64,000 nt of DNA, taken from contig NZ_JBKIII010000001.1 of the NCBI RefSeq assembly GCF_046557615.1, forward strand, positions 930,001-994,000, read 5' to 3'. A model generated the notes under the pieces. The model saw nothing but the letters and a program-made list of their open reading frames with translations, had not been told where the DNA came from and did not search any database. Each line of letters starts with the position of its first letter. Position 1 is the first letter of the stretch. Origin of the DNA: Haloferax sp046557615. GTDB lineage: Archaea; Halobacteriota; Halobacteria; Halobacteriales; Haloferacaceae. The position numbers and the translations under genes were made by a program. Shown in pieces: positions 25,828-34,909 of this stretch.

Positions 25828-25862
25828 TGATGTACACTGACGGACTGATTTGTACATAAGGT
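25828..25862 (-). promoter_or_regulatory. trpCBA promoter with two TGTACA (TRP-box-like) hexamers
   Basis: On the coding strand the box A reads CTTATGTAC (25852-25860), about 28 bases before the trpC ATG. TGTACA occurs at 25851-25856, overlapping box A, and again at 25831-25836, next to the expected transcription start. The two centres are 20 bases apart, two helical turns. TGTACA is the TRP-box consensus bound by TrpY in Methanothermobacter. Repressor binding here would block TBP/TFB and the start site. Confidence 0.6.
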
Positions 25863-25938
25863 TTGCGTCGTCGCGGGCGTTCGCCGGAAGGTTCGCGTCC
25901 CCGCAAGTGTGAAACGTCCGGCGGGGAGACAAAGATGC

Positions 25939-26394
25939 ATGGACGTCGCCGGAATTTACGCCCGCGAACTGCCGTCACTCGGTCGTTCGGTGCAAATCGG
26001 AGTCGTGAGTGGAAAACTCATCAGCGTCTCGTTTCCCGAGTCACTTCCCGACGATACCGAGAGCGACCACCCGATTCTCGATTCTGTGGTCGCCGCCATC
26101 GACGGTGACGATGTGGATTTTTCGTCGGTCGAAGTCGGTCTGACCGTCCCCACGGACCAGCGAGCAATCCTCGAAGCGTTGCGCAACGTCCCACGCGGCA
26201 AGCCAATCGACGTTAGTTTGCTCGTTCGAATGGCGGGACTGGACCCAGAAGACGACGCGTCGGTACAGGCGGTCGAGCGCACACTCGCGTCGAATCCGAT
26301 TCCGGTCGTCATCCCCGACCACAGAGTGACAGACGGACCGAGTGCTGCACCGGATTCAGTCGTCGCGGCACTCCGTCGTGCAGAAGGAATCTGA
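25939..26394 (+). CDS. Alkyltransferase-fold protein lacking the acceptor cysteine
   Basis: A 151-residue protein resembling O6-alkylguanine-DNA alkyltransferase (MGMT/Ogt). The C-terminal domain has LRNVPRGKPIDVSLLVRMAG and ERTLASNPIPVVIPDHRVTDG. The active-site PCHRV reads PDHRV, so the alkyl-accepting cysteine is Asp. The arginine finger position is Gln (VQAVE) and the conserved Tyr of the recognition region is absent. It cannot be a suicide alkyltransferase. It may bind DNA damage like alkyltransferase-like (ATL) proteins or have another role. Divergent from trpC across 111 bases. ATG 25939 is chosen by frame and family start. Confidence 0.8.
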   Translation: MDVAGIYARELPSLGRSVQIGVVSGKLISVSFPESLPDDTESDHPILDSVVAAIDGDDVDFSSVEVGLTVPTDQRAILEALRNVPRGKPIDVSLLVRMAGLDPEDDASVQAVERTLASNPIPVVIPDHRVTDGPSAAPDSVVAALRRAEGI

Positions 26395-26402
26395 GTGGGA
26401 CT

Positions 26403-26741
26403 TTAAAACGGCGCGGCGGTCGTCTCGCGGCGAAGCGCGATGTAGCCGACTAATCCTGCCAGCAAGAAGAGCGTCCCCGCGAGACCGAGTTCCGGAATCC
26501 CCGTCAGGAGTTCGACGAACTGTGTGATGCCAGCGGCGATGAATCCGCCTGCGGCGATGTATTTTACGCGCGATTCGATGGGTATCTGGTAGGTGACGAT
26601 ACCGAGCAGAATCACGGCGATGCCGAACGCGACGTCCGCGAGGAGTGCAATCGTCGGGTTGTTAGTGACAAAGGCCGCCACGATGAGTGCGATGTAGCCG
26701 ATAAGGCCTGCCTGTGCGAGAGTCCTCGTGTCGATGTCCAT
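26403..26741 (-). CDS. Small four-helix membrane protein, unknown
   Basis: A 112-residue hydrophobic protein (MDIDTRTLAQAGLIGYIALI start) with four predicted membrane helices and very short loops, ending RRETTAAPF. I recognise no family. It is the third gene of a minus-strand run lonB, CPBP protease, this gene, 51 bases after the protease gene. It converges with the alkyltransferase-like gene, with an eight-base spacer. The ATG at 26741 is preferred; an upstream in-frame start at 26792 would add a non-conserved cysteine-containing leader. Confidence 0.65.
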   Translation of the reverse strand: MDIDTRTLAQAGLIGYIALIVAAFVTNNPTIALLADVAFGIAVILLGIVTYQIPIESRVKYIAAGGFIAAGITQFVELLTGIPELGLAGTLFLLAGLVGYIALRRETTAAPF

Positions 26742-26792
26742 ACTCACTACGCGGTGCGCGGGGAACTTGAACACCCCACACGTGAGGCACAC

Positions 26793-27695
26793 TCACTCCC
26801 AGTCGAACAGTTCGTGGCCGACGAACTCCAACGCGTTGACGAGGTAGTGGGCGACCACGACGACCACGAGGCTCTCGGTGAGGACGAACGCCGCGGCGAG
26901 AACGAACCCAAGCAAGCCAGTCACGAAGATACCGAGACGACCCTGTGCGCCGTGGCCGATGCCGAACGCAACCGACGAGAGCGCCGCCATGAGCCACGGC
27001 GAGAGGCCGAACCCGACCGCCGCCGCGCCGATGAGCGCACCACGGAACAGCAGTTCTTCGAAGCCCGCGATGAGCGGGAGTGCGACGAAGAACAACAGGA
27101 ACCATCCACGCGTCGATTCCGGCGTGAGTGACGAACGGAGCGATTCGTCGGGGGCGAACCCGAACTGCCGACTCGCCGTCGCACCGACTCTGTTCGCGGC
27201 GTAGAGTGAGATACCGAGTGCGGCACCGAGTCCGACCATCGTCGGGAGATTCGCGAACGAGATGCCGAGTGCCGAGAGCGGGACACCGGAGTACCACGCA
27301 CCCATCGCCAACAACGCACCCAAGAGTACCTGCCCGACGATGACGTTCGCCAGGAGGACGTACGGAGGGATACTGGCGTCGTGGTCTGGTGAAGAGGTGT
27401 GGCTCTGGGCGTCTGCGTCGAGGCACTGTTCGGACAGATGCGCGCTGTGTTCCGGTAGCTGTGCGACGTTGACGCTGACTGGCATGAAATCCGTGTGTTC
27501 AGTAGGAGGAACCGACCACGTCTCGAAACCGTCAACAGTCACGTCAGTCGTTTCGAAGTCATTGCGCGCGTGCGATGAAGCGTCGTTCCGAGCGTCAACG
27601 ATGTCACTTGGAACTCCACGTGAGAGGTGTGCGAGAGAAAGAAGCACCGTGAGGACGACGCCGGTGAAACCTGCGAACGTCGCCCACTCGGTCAT
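26793..27695 (-). CDS. CPBP-family intramembrane metalloprotease
   Basis: A 300-residue membrane protein of the CAAX protease/bacteriocin-processing (CPBP, Abi) family. The two glutamates and Arg of motif 1 are in GFEELLFRGALIG (residues about 205-217), and the histidine motif FGIGHGAQG lies about 35 residues later, with a further His in VVAHYLVNALEF. One N-terminal helix precedes a hydrophilic stretch of about 90 residues, then six or more helices. Substrates are unknown. It begins six bases after lonB, so the two proteases are almost certainly co-transcribed. Confidence 0.88.
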   Translation of the reverse strand: MTEWATFAGFTGVVLTVLLSLAHLSRGVPSDIVDARNDASSHARNDFETTDVTVDGFETWSVPPTEHTDFMPVSVNVAQLPEHSAHLSEQCLDADAQSHTSSPDHDASIPPYVLLANVIVGQVLLGALLAMGAWYSGVPLSALGISFANLPTMVGLGAALGISLYAANRVGATASRQFGFAPDESLRSSLTPESTRGWFLLFFVALPLIAGFEELLFRGALIGAAAVGFGLSPWLMAALSSVAFGIGHGAQGRLGIFVTGLLGFVLAAAFVLTESLVVVVVAHYLVNALEFVGHELFDWE

Positions 27696-27701
27696 TCTGC
27701 C

Positions 27702-29780
27702 TTACTGTGGGCTCGGACTGGAGGGCCCGACGCCCTTGCCTTTGAGGGCAGAGCCAGTGATGCTCTTGAGCCGGTCCACGAGCGAGTCCTTCTCGGGTTC
27801 GCCTTCGAGGGCGACGTCGAGGACTTCGCTGATGTGCGAGACGGGGATGATGTCGATCATCTCCTTGTACTCGTCTTCGATCATCACGTCCTGCTCGTTG
27901 GCGGCAGGGATGATGACGGTGGTACAGCCAGCCTTCGCGGCGGCTTCGATTTTGTGGGTGACACCGCCGACCGGAAGCACGTCACCGCGAACCGAGAGCG
28001 AACCGGTCATCGCGACCGATTGGTCGATTGGGATGTCTTCCAGTGCAGAGATGACGGCGGTCGCGACCGTGATGGACGCGGAGTCACCGTCGACACCCTG
28101 CTGGCCGGTCTGGACGAACTGCACGTGTACGTCCATCTCGGAGAGGTCCTGATTAGAGAACTTCTTGATGATAGCCGAGACGTTCTGGACGGACTCTTCG
28201 GCCATCTCCTTGAGTTGACCGGTAGCGATGACTCGGCCCGGACCCTGTGACGGCGTGACTTCGGCCATCACGGGGAGCATGATACCGGAGTCTTGGCCCA
28301 TGACTGCGAGGCCGTTCACGCGGCCCGTGACGAAGCCGTCGTTGACGGAGAGTTCGTAGTCCTTGCGGCGCTCGATGTACTGGTCCGCAATCTGTTGCTC
28401 GATAGAGCGCGCGCGGCGCTTTGCCTGCAACACGTGGTTGCGGGTGGTGAAGTCGGCGTTCTCGCCGCGGGCGATGTCGCCTGCGACGCGAACGAGGCCA
28501 CCGAGGTTACGGAATTCGAGCGTCAGGTGACCCTTGCGGCCTGCACGGCGGCGGGCTTCGAGGATGACCTCTTCGAGTGCCTCTTCGGTGAAGTGGGGCA
28601 GCCGCCCGTCGTTGGCGACTTCCTGTGCCACGAAGCGTGCGTACTTGCGGCGCATCTCCGGGGAGTCCTCGATGGTGTCGTCCATGTAGACCTCGTACCC
28701 GTACCCTTTGATACGGGACCGGAGTGCGGGGTGCATGTTCTCCATCGCGTCGAGGTTCCCTGCGGCAATCATGATGAAGTCCGTCGGGACGGGTTCGGTC
28801 TGGACCATCGCACCCGAGGAGCGCTCGGACTGGCCAGTGATACCGAATTCGCCTTCCTGAATGGCCGTCATCAGGTGCTGTTGGCTGCGAACGTCGAGGG
28901 TGTTGATTTCGTCGATGAACAGAACACCCTTGTTCGCTTTGTGGATTGCACCGGGTTCGACGCGGTCGTGGCTCGGCGTCTCCATGCCACCGGACTGGAA
29001 TGGGTCGTGGCGAACGTCGCCGAGGAGTGCACCAGCGTGGGCACCCGTTGCGTCCTGGAACGGCGCAGCCTTCTGGTCCGCGTTGTTCACGATGAGGTTC
29101 GGAATCATCGCATCGCTGCCGCGCGACCCGTAGCGGAACGCGAGGTAGATGATACCCGCGGCGAGGATGCCGAGGAGAACCTGCTGGGCGATAATAAGCG
29201 AGTAGCCCAACACGATGGCGATGATAATCCACATCAAGAACGAGCGCATCTGGTTGCGCTTGCGTGCCTCTTCTTTGTGTGCTTCGACGATTTGGTCACC
29301 CTTTCCCGCAGGTACAGTCCGGACCTTCGGGCGGTTACCGTCGTCGGGGTTGTGATAGACGAGAACGTCCTGGAGTTCCTCGCGGGGGAGAAGTTCGGAC
29401 ATCGCCTTTGCGAGCATAGACTTCCCCGTCCCCGGAGAGCCAATCATCATGACGTGACGGCGCTGTTTGGCCGCTTTCATGATGACGTCGCGGGCGTGCT
29501 CCTGCCCGATGACTTGGTCCACCAGTCGGTCGGGGACCTCGATTTCCTCGGTGGAGTCGACTTGTAATCCACCGAGCAGGTCGTTTTCGTCAACGTCGTT
29601 GACCACGTCGGCCTTTAGTTCGACGTCGCTCCCGAGGTCGTCGATAGTGTGTTGTTCGACCTCTTCGGCCTCCTCGTCAAGAGGCTCCGAACCGGTGTCA
29701 ACGCCCTCGCTATCGGGCGATTTGTCGGCGGATTCCTCCGATTCGTGGAGGCGATCGTCAGTATTCGTTTCGTTACTCAT
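27702..29780 (-). CDS. lonB: Membrane-anchored ATP-dependent protease LonB
   Basis: The archaeal Lon protease, a hexameric ATP-driven enzyme on the inner membrane face that degrades damaged and regulatory proteins; in Haloferax it is essential and affects carotenoid synthesis. 692 residues. An acidic N-terminal region (1-80) precedes the AAA+ domain: Walker A GSPGTGKS at 114-121 and Walker B VLFIDE at 286-291. Between them is the archaeal insertion with two membrane helices (about 181-199 and 201-215). The protease domain has the catalytic Ser 567 (GDSAS) and Lys 610. Recalled as HVO_0783. The CPBP protease gene follows six bases downstream. Confidence 0.97.
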   Translation of the reverse strand: MSNETNTDDRLHESEESADKSPDSEGVDTGSEPLDEEAEEVEQHTIDDLGSDVELKADVVNDVDENDLLGGLQVDSTEEIEVPDRLVDQVIGQEHARDVIMKAAKQRRHVMMIGSPGTGKSMLAKAMSELLPREELQDVLVYHNPDDGNRPKVRTVPAGKGDQIVEAHKEEARKRNQMRSFLMWIIIAIVLGYSLIIAQQVLLGILAAGIIYLAFRYGSRGSDAMIPNLIVNNADQKAAPFQDATGAHAGALLGDVRHDPFQSGGMETPSHDRVEPGAIHKANKGVLFIDEINTLDVRSQQHLMTAIQEGEFGITGQSERSSGAMVQTEPVPTDFIMIAAGNLDAMENMHPALRSRIKGYGYEVYMDDTIEDSPEMRRKYARFVAQEVANDGRLPHFTEEALEEVILEARRRAGRKGHLTLEFRNLGGLVRVAGDIARGENADFTTRNHVLQAKRRARSIEQQIADQYIERRKDYELSVNDGFVTGRVNGLAVMGQDSGIMLPVMAEVTPSQGPGRVIATGQLKEMAEESVQNVSAIIKKFSNQDLSEMDVHVQFVQTGQQGVDGDSASITVATAVISALEDIPIDQSVAMTGSLSVRGDVLPVGGVTHKIEAAAKAGCTTVIIPAANEQDVMIEDEYKEMIDIIPVSHISEVLDVALEGEPEKDSLVDRLKSITGSALKGKGVGPSSPSPQ

Positions 29781-29948
29781 AGAACTGTCGTCGCTACTTC
29801 TATCGTGGGTCCTGCGCTTGATATACTTTCTCCCCGATTGTGTGTTGCATACCTTGCCGTATAATGTCGTTTAGACTCTCCTACCACCAGAATTCCGGAT
29901 TTTTTGAAACTCGCCGTATTTATAAGTAGTCGAACCCAACCGCGAGTC
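29781..29948. promoter_or_regulatory. Divergent promoters of lonB and nadM
   Basis: For nadM a strong GTATTTATAAG box A lies at about 29916-29926, about 28 bases before its ATG, predicting a leaderless transcript. For lonB, AGTATATCAAG on the minus strand at about 29818-29828 would give a leader of about 15-20 bases. No other gene is seen in the 168-base spacer. Confidence 0.55.
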
Positions 29949-30491
29949 ATGCGGGGGTTCTACATTGGCCGGTTTCAGCCGTATCACAACGGCCATCACC
30001 GAATGGTTCAGGAAATCGCCTCCGAGGTCGACGAACTCGTCCTCGGAATTGGTTCTGCGGGCGATTCACACACACCGCGAAATCCGTTCACTGCGGGCGA
30101 GCGAATCATGATGGTCACGAAGGCCGTCTCCGACCTCGACGTCACGACCTACGCGGTTCCCATCGAGGACTTGGACCGGAACTCGGTGTGGGTCAGCCAC
30201 GTCCAGTCCATGTCGCCAGCGTTCGACGTCGCCTACTCGAACAACCCCCTCGTCATCCAACTGTTCACAGAAGCGGGCGTCGAAGTTCGCCAATCGCCGA
30301 TGTTCAACCGCGAAGTGCTGGAAGGCACCGAAGTTCGCGCGCGAATGGTCGAAGACCGCGACTGGGAGTCGCTCGTCCCCGCCGAAGTCGCCGAAGTCGT
30401 CTACGAAATCGGCGGCATCGAGCGCATACAGAACATCACTGCCTCGGATGGCTCGGGCGAGGTGGCAGAAAACCACCCCGACACGGCCTGA
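29949..30491 (+). CDS. nadM: Nicotinamide-nucleotide adenylyltransferase
   Basis: Transfers AMP from ATP to NMN to make NAD in the cytoplasm. The 180-residue protein begins MRGFYIGRFQPYHNGHH, containing the nucleotidyltransferase HxGH motif (HNGH), and carries GIGSAGDSHTPRNPFTAGER typical of archaeal NadM. The C-terminal half has SPMFNREVLEGTEVRARM. The ATG at 29949 starts the family sequence exactly; the longer in-frame extension to 29904 would cover the box A. It is followed one base later by the SAM hydrolase gene. Confidence 0.96.
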   Translation: MRGFYIGRFQPYHNGHHRMVQEIASEVDELVLGIGSAGDSHTPRNPFTAGERIMMVTKAVSDLDVTTYAVPIEDLDRNSVWVSHVQSMSPAFDVAYSNNPLVIQLFTEAGVEVRQSPMFNREVLEGTEVRARMVEDRDWESLVPAEVAEVVYEIGGIERIQNITASDGSGEVAENHPDTA

Positions 30492-30492
30492 G

Positions 30493-31269
30493 ATGATAAC
30501 ACTCGCGTCTGATTTCGGCTCGGCCTACCCCGCGGCGATGAAGGGCGTCATCCTCTCGAAGTGCGACGCTCGCCTCATCGACGTGGCTCACGACTTCCCC
30601 CGCCAAGATGTCCGTGCGGCCGCGTTTTGGCTCCGCGAGACACTACCCTACTTTCCGCCCGCCGTCCACCTCGCCGTTATCGACCCCGGTGTGGGAACCG
30701 ACCGTCGCGCAGTCGTCCTCCGCGTCGGCGACCACGTCCTCGTCGGCCCCGATAATGGAGTTCTCAAGCCAGCGGCGCGACGAATCGCCGCCGAGTACGA
30801 CGACGAGCCCTCGCTCGAAGCGTACAAAATCGACGTCGAGAACCCCGACTCGACGACGTTCCACGGTCGGGACGTGTTCGCGCCCGCGGCGGCCGACGCC
30901 CACGAGGTCGGGGCGGACGCGCTCGACACCATCGAGCGATTCGTCCCCATCGAATGTTCAAGTCTGGCCGACTACTCCTTTCCCGACCCCGAGCGCGACG
31001 ACGACAGCGTCACCGGCGAGGTACTCGTCGTAGACGACTTCGGAAACTGCATCACGAACATTCCGGGGGCTGACGTTCGACCGTTCGAACGGATTGCCGT
31101 CAACGGCGAGCCAACACCCGTCGGCGACACCTTCGAAGCCGTACTCCGAGGCTCTCGTCTCGTCACGGTTGGCAGTCATGGATACGTCGAATGCGACGTG
31201 AATCACGGCCGCGGCGACGAGGCATTCGGCCTCTCGGCGGGCGATACAGTTCGACTCGACTTCGACTGA
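30493..31269 (+). CDS. S-adenosylmethionine hydrolase/hydroxide adenosyltransferase (DUF62)
   Basis: Hydrolyses SAM to adenosine and methionine, using water at the site where fluorinases use halide. 258 residues, normal for the family. Motifs are TLASDFGSAYPAAMKGVI, the IDVAHDFPRQDVRAAAFWL segment, HLAVIDPGVGTDRRAV and VGPDNGVLKPA, and FHGRDVFAPAAA. The C-terminal beta domain has VVDDFGNCITNI. It lies between nadM and a TRIC channel gene with a one-base gap and a one-base overlap, a tight operon. Recalled as HVO_0781. Confidence 0.93.
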   Translation: MITLASDFGSAYPAAMKGVILSKCDARLIDVAHDFPRQDVRAAAFWLRETLPYFPPAVHLAVIDPGVGTDRRAVVLRVGDHVLVGPDNGVLKPAARRIAAEYDDEPSLEAYKIDVENPDSTTFHGRDVFAPAAADAHEVGADALDTIERFVPIECSSLADYSFPDPERDDDSVTGEVLVVDDFGNCITNIPGADVRPFERIAVNGEPTPVGDTFEAVLRGSRLVTVGSHGYVECDVNHGRGDEAFGLSAGDTVRLDFD

Positions 31270-31895
31270 TGGTCGAGGTAGACCCCTTCTGGGTGATGAA
31301 CATCGTCGGCCTACTTGCATTCGCCGTCGCGGGGGCGCTCAAAGCCGCAGATGCCGGACTCGATGCGTTCGGTGTGGCCGTCCTCGGCGTCGTCACCGCA
31401 CTCGGCGGCGGGACCACACGCGACGTTCTCGTGGACAGACTCCCAGCATCGTTAGCGACTATCGACGACATGAGCGTCGCGCTCGTCGGTGTCGCTCTCG
31501 CCATCGTCCTCATTCGACGCCTCAAAGGCCGAGTCCGCGACCACCCGCTATTCGTGACCTCGGACGCCATCGGCCTCGCGGCCTTCGCTGCCACCGGGTC
31601 GCTCGTGGGCGTGCAGGCAGGCGTCTCACCGTTCGGTATCGTCATTCTCGGAACCATCACGGGCGTCGGCGGCGGGTCGATTGCCGACATCCTCATCGGG
31701 CGCGTGCCGGTCGTCCTCCGCGACGACTTCTATGCGACACCAGCCGTCGCCGGGTGCGTTGGATTCCTCATCGCGCGCGGGCTTGGTGCGCCGTCAGGAA
31801 TTCCCGCAGGCCTCTGTGCGGCAGTCGTCTTCGGCCTGCGGATGTTCGCCGTGCGCTACGAGTGGCGACTCCCGCAGGTCCGAGCGGACAGTTAG
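31269..31895 (+). CDS. TRIC-family cation channel (UPF0126)
   Basis: A 208-residue membrane protein with two copies of a three-helix unit. Each carries the family hallmark after its second helix (GVVTALGGGTTRDVL in the first, GTITGVGGGSIADIL in the second), followed by a seventh helix. Prokaryotic TRIC proteins form trimeric monovalent cation channels. The ATG overlaps the stop of the SAM hydrolase gene as TGATG, so it is translationally coupled to it. Its stop overlaps the convergent APC permease stop by four bases. Confidence 0.9.
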   Translation: MVEVDPFWVMNIVGLLAFAVAGALKAADAGLDAFGVAVLGVVTALGGGTTRDVLVDRLPASLATIDDMSVALVGVALAIVLIRRLKGRVRDHPLFVTSDAIGLAAFAATGSLVGVQAGVSPFGIVILGTITGVGGGSIADILIGRVPVVLRDDFYATPAVAGCVGFLIARGLGAPSGIPAGLCAAVVFGLRMFAVRYEWRLPQVRADS

Positions 31896-33214
31896 TGCTT
31901 CTCTACGTCGTGAAGTTCGTGTTCGAGCGCGCGTGCATCTTCGGCGAGTTCGTCGCGTTCGAAGTAGAGCAATTCGACGCTGATGACAGCGACAGCGAGT
32001 GCCAGCACTGTCCAGAACGTCCCTTGCTCGGCGGTGTAGAGATGCCACAAGAGCGCGGCAACCGACGCGGCCGCCCCGAGTGCGCCGACAGCAGGAATCA
32101 CCGCAGTTTGGAAGTTTTCACGCTGTCGGAAGGCAAGCAGACAGAGTCCGCCGAAGATAGAGATGAACGCGAGCGACGCGAACGAACTGATGGCGTCGAG
32201 ACTCCCGAGGAACGTGAACCCTGCCGAGAGCGCACCGAGGACGAGAAGCGGGCGAACTGGTTCGTCTCTACTCTCGTCGCGTAATCGACTCGGCAGAAGG
32301 TCGTTGGTGACGAGGCGATTCGAGAGACGTGCAGAACTGAACAGAGTGGCGTTGATGGCGCTGCCAGTCGAGAAGAGTGCAGCGAGCGAGATGAGGACGA
32401 AGCCCACCTGTCCGAGGAAGGGTCGTGCGGCGATTGCGAGCGCGGTTTCGGCGTGTTGTTGGATGGCGTCGAGTCCGGCGAGGTTCGTCGTCACGAGCGC
32501 GACGAGGATGTACAGAACGGTCGCACCAACGATTGAGACGTACACCGCACGCGGAAGGGTTTCACTCGGGTTTTCGATACTCTCTTGGTCGAAAAAGAGG
32601 AGTTCCCACCCTTCGAATGCGACAAAGGAGACGGCCGCGGCGATGACGGGTCCAGCACCGAGGTTCCCGAAGCCGAGGCTGATGCCGCCGTGGGTCGTAC
32701 CGTACCAGATGCCCCCGAGTCCGAACAGGAGCAAGATGGCGACTTTGAGGCCGACGAGGACGTCTTCTGTTCGACCCGAGGCGTGCGCACCGAGGACGTT
32801 GAGGCCGACGAACCCGGCGACCATCAGCGCCGAGACGACGGGCCGAAGTGAGAACCCCACGAGCGACGTAACCCCGACGAGTTCGGTGAAGTACCCGCCG
32901 AAGGCGTAGGCGTACATCGCCATCGTACCGACGTAGCCGAAGACGAACGTCCACCCGACGATACCCGAGAGCGTGGTGTTCCCGGTGAACTGCTGGACGT
33001 ACCCGATGGGGCTCATCTGCTCCGAGAGTAGACTGTTGAGTCGGAGAAACGAGTATCCAGCGGCGAGAGCGAGCAGGCCAGCGACGACGAACGCCGCCCA
33101 CGAGAGTGTTCCTGCGGCCCCGGCGACGACGCCGAGGACGGCGAAGATGCCGCCACCGACCATGCCACCGATAGCCATCGACACGGCTTCTGGAAGTCCA
33201 ACCGTATCGGACAT
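31892..33214 (-). CDS. APC-superfamily amino acid permease
   Basis: A 440-residue transporter with about twelve membrane helices. The first helix contains the APC substrate-binding signature GGMVGGGIFAVLG, and helix 6 contains VSFVAFEGWELLFFDQESIENP, which matches amino acid/polyamine antiporters. The C-terminal tail is acidic and short (LYFERDELAEDARALEHELHDVEKH region). The substrate cannot be inferred. It lies downstream of the thermosome gene on the same strand, separated by 123 bases. Confidence 0.9.
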   Translation of the reverse strand: MSDTVGLPEAVSMAIGGMVGGGIFAVLGVVAGAAGTLSWAAFVVAGLLALAAGYSFLRLNSLLSEQMSPIGYVQQFTGNTTLSGIVGWTFVFGYVGTMAMYAYAFGGYFTELVGVTSLVGFSLRPVVSALMVAGFVGLNVLGAHASGRTEDVLVGLKVAILLLFGLGGIWYGTTHGGISLGFGNLGAGPVIAAAVSFVAFEGWELLFFDQESIENPSETLPRAVYVSIVGATVLYILVALVTTNLAGLDAIQQHAETALAIAARPFLGQVGFVLISLAALFSTGSAINATLFSSARLSNRLVTNDLLPSRLRDESRDEPVRPLLVLGALSAGFTFLGSLDAISSFASLAFISIFGGLCLLAFRQRENFQTAVIPAVGALGAAASVAALLWHLYTAEQGTFWTVLALAVAVISVELLYFERDELAEDARALEHELHDVEKH

Positions 33215-33337
33215 GGAGACGAGTAGACGGTCAAGGCAGTTGAAAGCCGTGGCTGGTCGAAACGTTGGAACCTGAAAAATCGATTGCGAGTGGTGACACC
33301 GGCGCGTGGAAGGAATCGCGCGGTGTCTGTGGTGGGG

Positions 33338-34909
33338 TTAGTTTGCGGCGATGACGTCGTCGATGCGGACGATCATCGTCGCGGCTTCGGTTGCGGATTC
33401 GATTGCTTCGCGCTTGACGGCGGCGGGGTCGATAATCCCGTGTTCGACGGGGTCACCAATTTCGCCGGAGCGACCGGTCGAGATGATGCCTGCGATACCC
33501 TCGTGTTCGTAGCGAGCGCGCAGGTCGACGAGTGCGTCGATGGGGTCCAAGCCGGTGTTCTCGGCGAGTGTGCGTGGAAGGGCTTCGACGGCGTCGGCGT
33601 AGGCTTCGACGGCGAGTTGCTTGCGGCCTTCGATACCCGCGGCTTCAGAGCGGATGCGGTCGGCGATGGCGATTTCAGTTGCGCCCGCACCGGGGACGAC
33701 ACCGCCCTTGTCGAGGGCGGCGACGACCACGTCTACAGAGTCGTTGATGGCGCGTTCGAGTTCGTTCACGACGTGTTCGGTGCCGCCGCGGAGGAACAAC
33801 GTCACGGCCTTGGCCGCGACACCGCCTTCCACGAAGGTCAGTTCGTCGTCGCCGAACGTCTTGATGCTGACCGAATCGACGTGGCCGAGGTCGTACTCGT
33901 CGAGGTCGGAGAGCGAACCGAGGCGTTTTGCGCCAGTTGCACGAGCGATGGCACGGGCGTCGGACTTCTTGACGCTCTTGAACGCGAGGATGCCAGCGTC
34001 GGCGAGGTAACCTGCGACGCGGTCGTCGATGGACTTCGTACAGAACACGACATCGACGCCTGCGTCCTTGAGGGCCGCCGAGTAGCCGCGGAGTTCCTTG
34101 TCTTCGGCGTCGATTGCGGCGGTGAGTTGGTCAACCGAGGTGATGTTGTACTCGGTGTCGACCTCGCTCTTGCGAACGTCGAGTTTCATATCGAGGACGG
34201 CGACCGTCGCATCTTCGACGGAGTGAGGCATGTTCTCGTTGACGGGTTCTTTGTCGAGGACGACGCCTTCGACGAGTTCCGTTGCCGAGGAAGATGCGCC
34301 CGTGCGGGTGAGGATACGAACGTTTTCGCGGTCGAACTTGTCGTTGCTCTCGTGGACCATCCGGACGGCTTTGACGACGTGCTTTGCGAGTACGTCGGCG
34401 GTGACGTCGCCGGTTCCCTTCCCGGTCATCGAGGATTCGGCGACCTGTTCGAGCAGGTCGTCGTCGAGTTCGACGTCGAGGACGAAGTCGTCGATAGCCT
34501 CTTGGGCGATGCGGGCGGCCTCGGTGTAGCCTTCGACGATGACCGTCGGGTGGAGGTCGTCGTCGAGGAGGTCCTCGGCGTGGGCGAGGAGTTCACCGGT
34601 GAGGACGGCGGCGGTGGTCGTGCCGTCACCGACTTCTTCTTCCTGCGTCTGGGAGACTTCGACAATCATCTGCGCGGCGGGGTGTTCGATGTCCATCTTT
34701 TCGAGGATGGTCGCACCGTCGTTGGTGATAACGACCTCGCCTGACGAATCGACGAGCATCTTGTCCATGCCGCGGGGGCCGAGGGTAGTTCGTACAGCCT
34801 CAGCGACGGCCTTTCCGGCGCGGATGTTCGAGTCCTGTGCGGAGCGACCGCGTGTGCGGTTCGAGCCTTCTGCGAGGATGTAGAGTGGTTGCTGCATTCG
34901 TGAAGCCAT
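33338..34909 (-). CDS. cct3: Thermosome (group II chaperonin) subunit, Cct3 type
   Basis: Subunit of the double-ring ATP-driven folding chamber in the cytoplasm. 523 residues. The ATP site motifs are TTLGPRGMDKMLVDSSGEVVI-like at about 40-60 and GDGTTTAAVL near residue 95; the helical protrusion and GGVVPGAGATEIAIA hinge follow. It ends MIVRIDDVIAAN, without the GGM-rich tail seen on the major haloarchaeal subunits Cct1 and Cct2, which matches the minor third subunit (HVO_0778 as recalled). ATG 34909 gives MASRMQQPLYILAEG; an internal ATG four codons on is possible. Confidence 0.95.
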   Translation of the reverse strand: MASRMQQPLYILAEGSNRTRGRSAQDSNIRAGKAVAEAVRTTLGPRGMDKMLVDSSGEVVITNDGATILEKMDIEHPAAQMIVEVSQTQEEEVGDGTTTAAVLTGELLAHAEDLLDDDLHPTVIVEGYTEAARIAQEAIDDFVLDVELDDDLLEQVAESSMTGKGTGDVTADVLAKHVVKAVRMVHESNDKFDRENVRILTRTGASSSATELVEGVVLDKEPVNENMPHSVEDATVAVLDMKLDVRKSEVDTEYNITSVDQLTAAIDAEDKELRGYSAALKDAGVDVVFCTKSIDDRVAGYLADAGILAFKSVKKSDARAIARATGAKRLGSLSDLDEYDLGHVDSVSIKTFGDDELTFVEGGVAAKAVTLFLRGGTEHVVNELERAINDSVDVVVAALDKGGVVPGAGATEIAIADRIRSEAAGIEGRKQLAVEAYADAVEALPRTLAENTGLDPIDALVDLRARYEHEGIAGIISTGRSGEIGDPVEHGIIDPAAVKREAIESATEAATMIVRIDDVIAAN

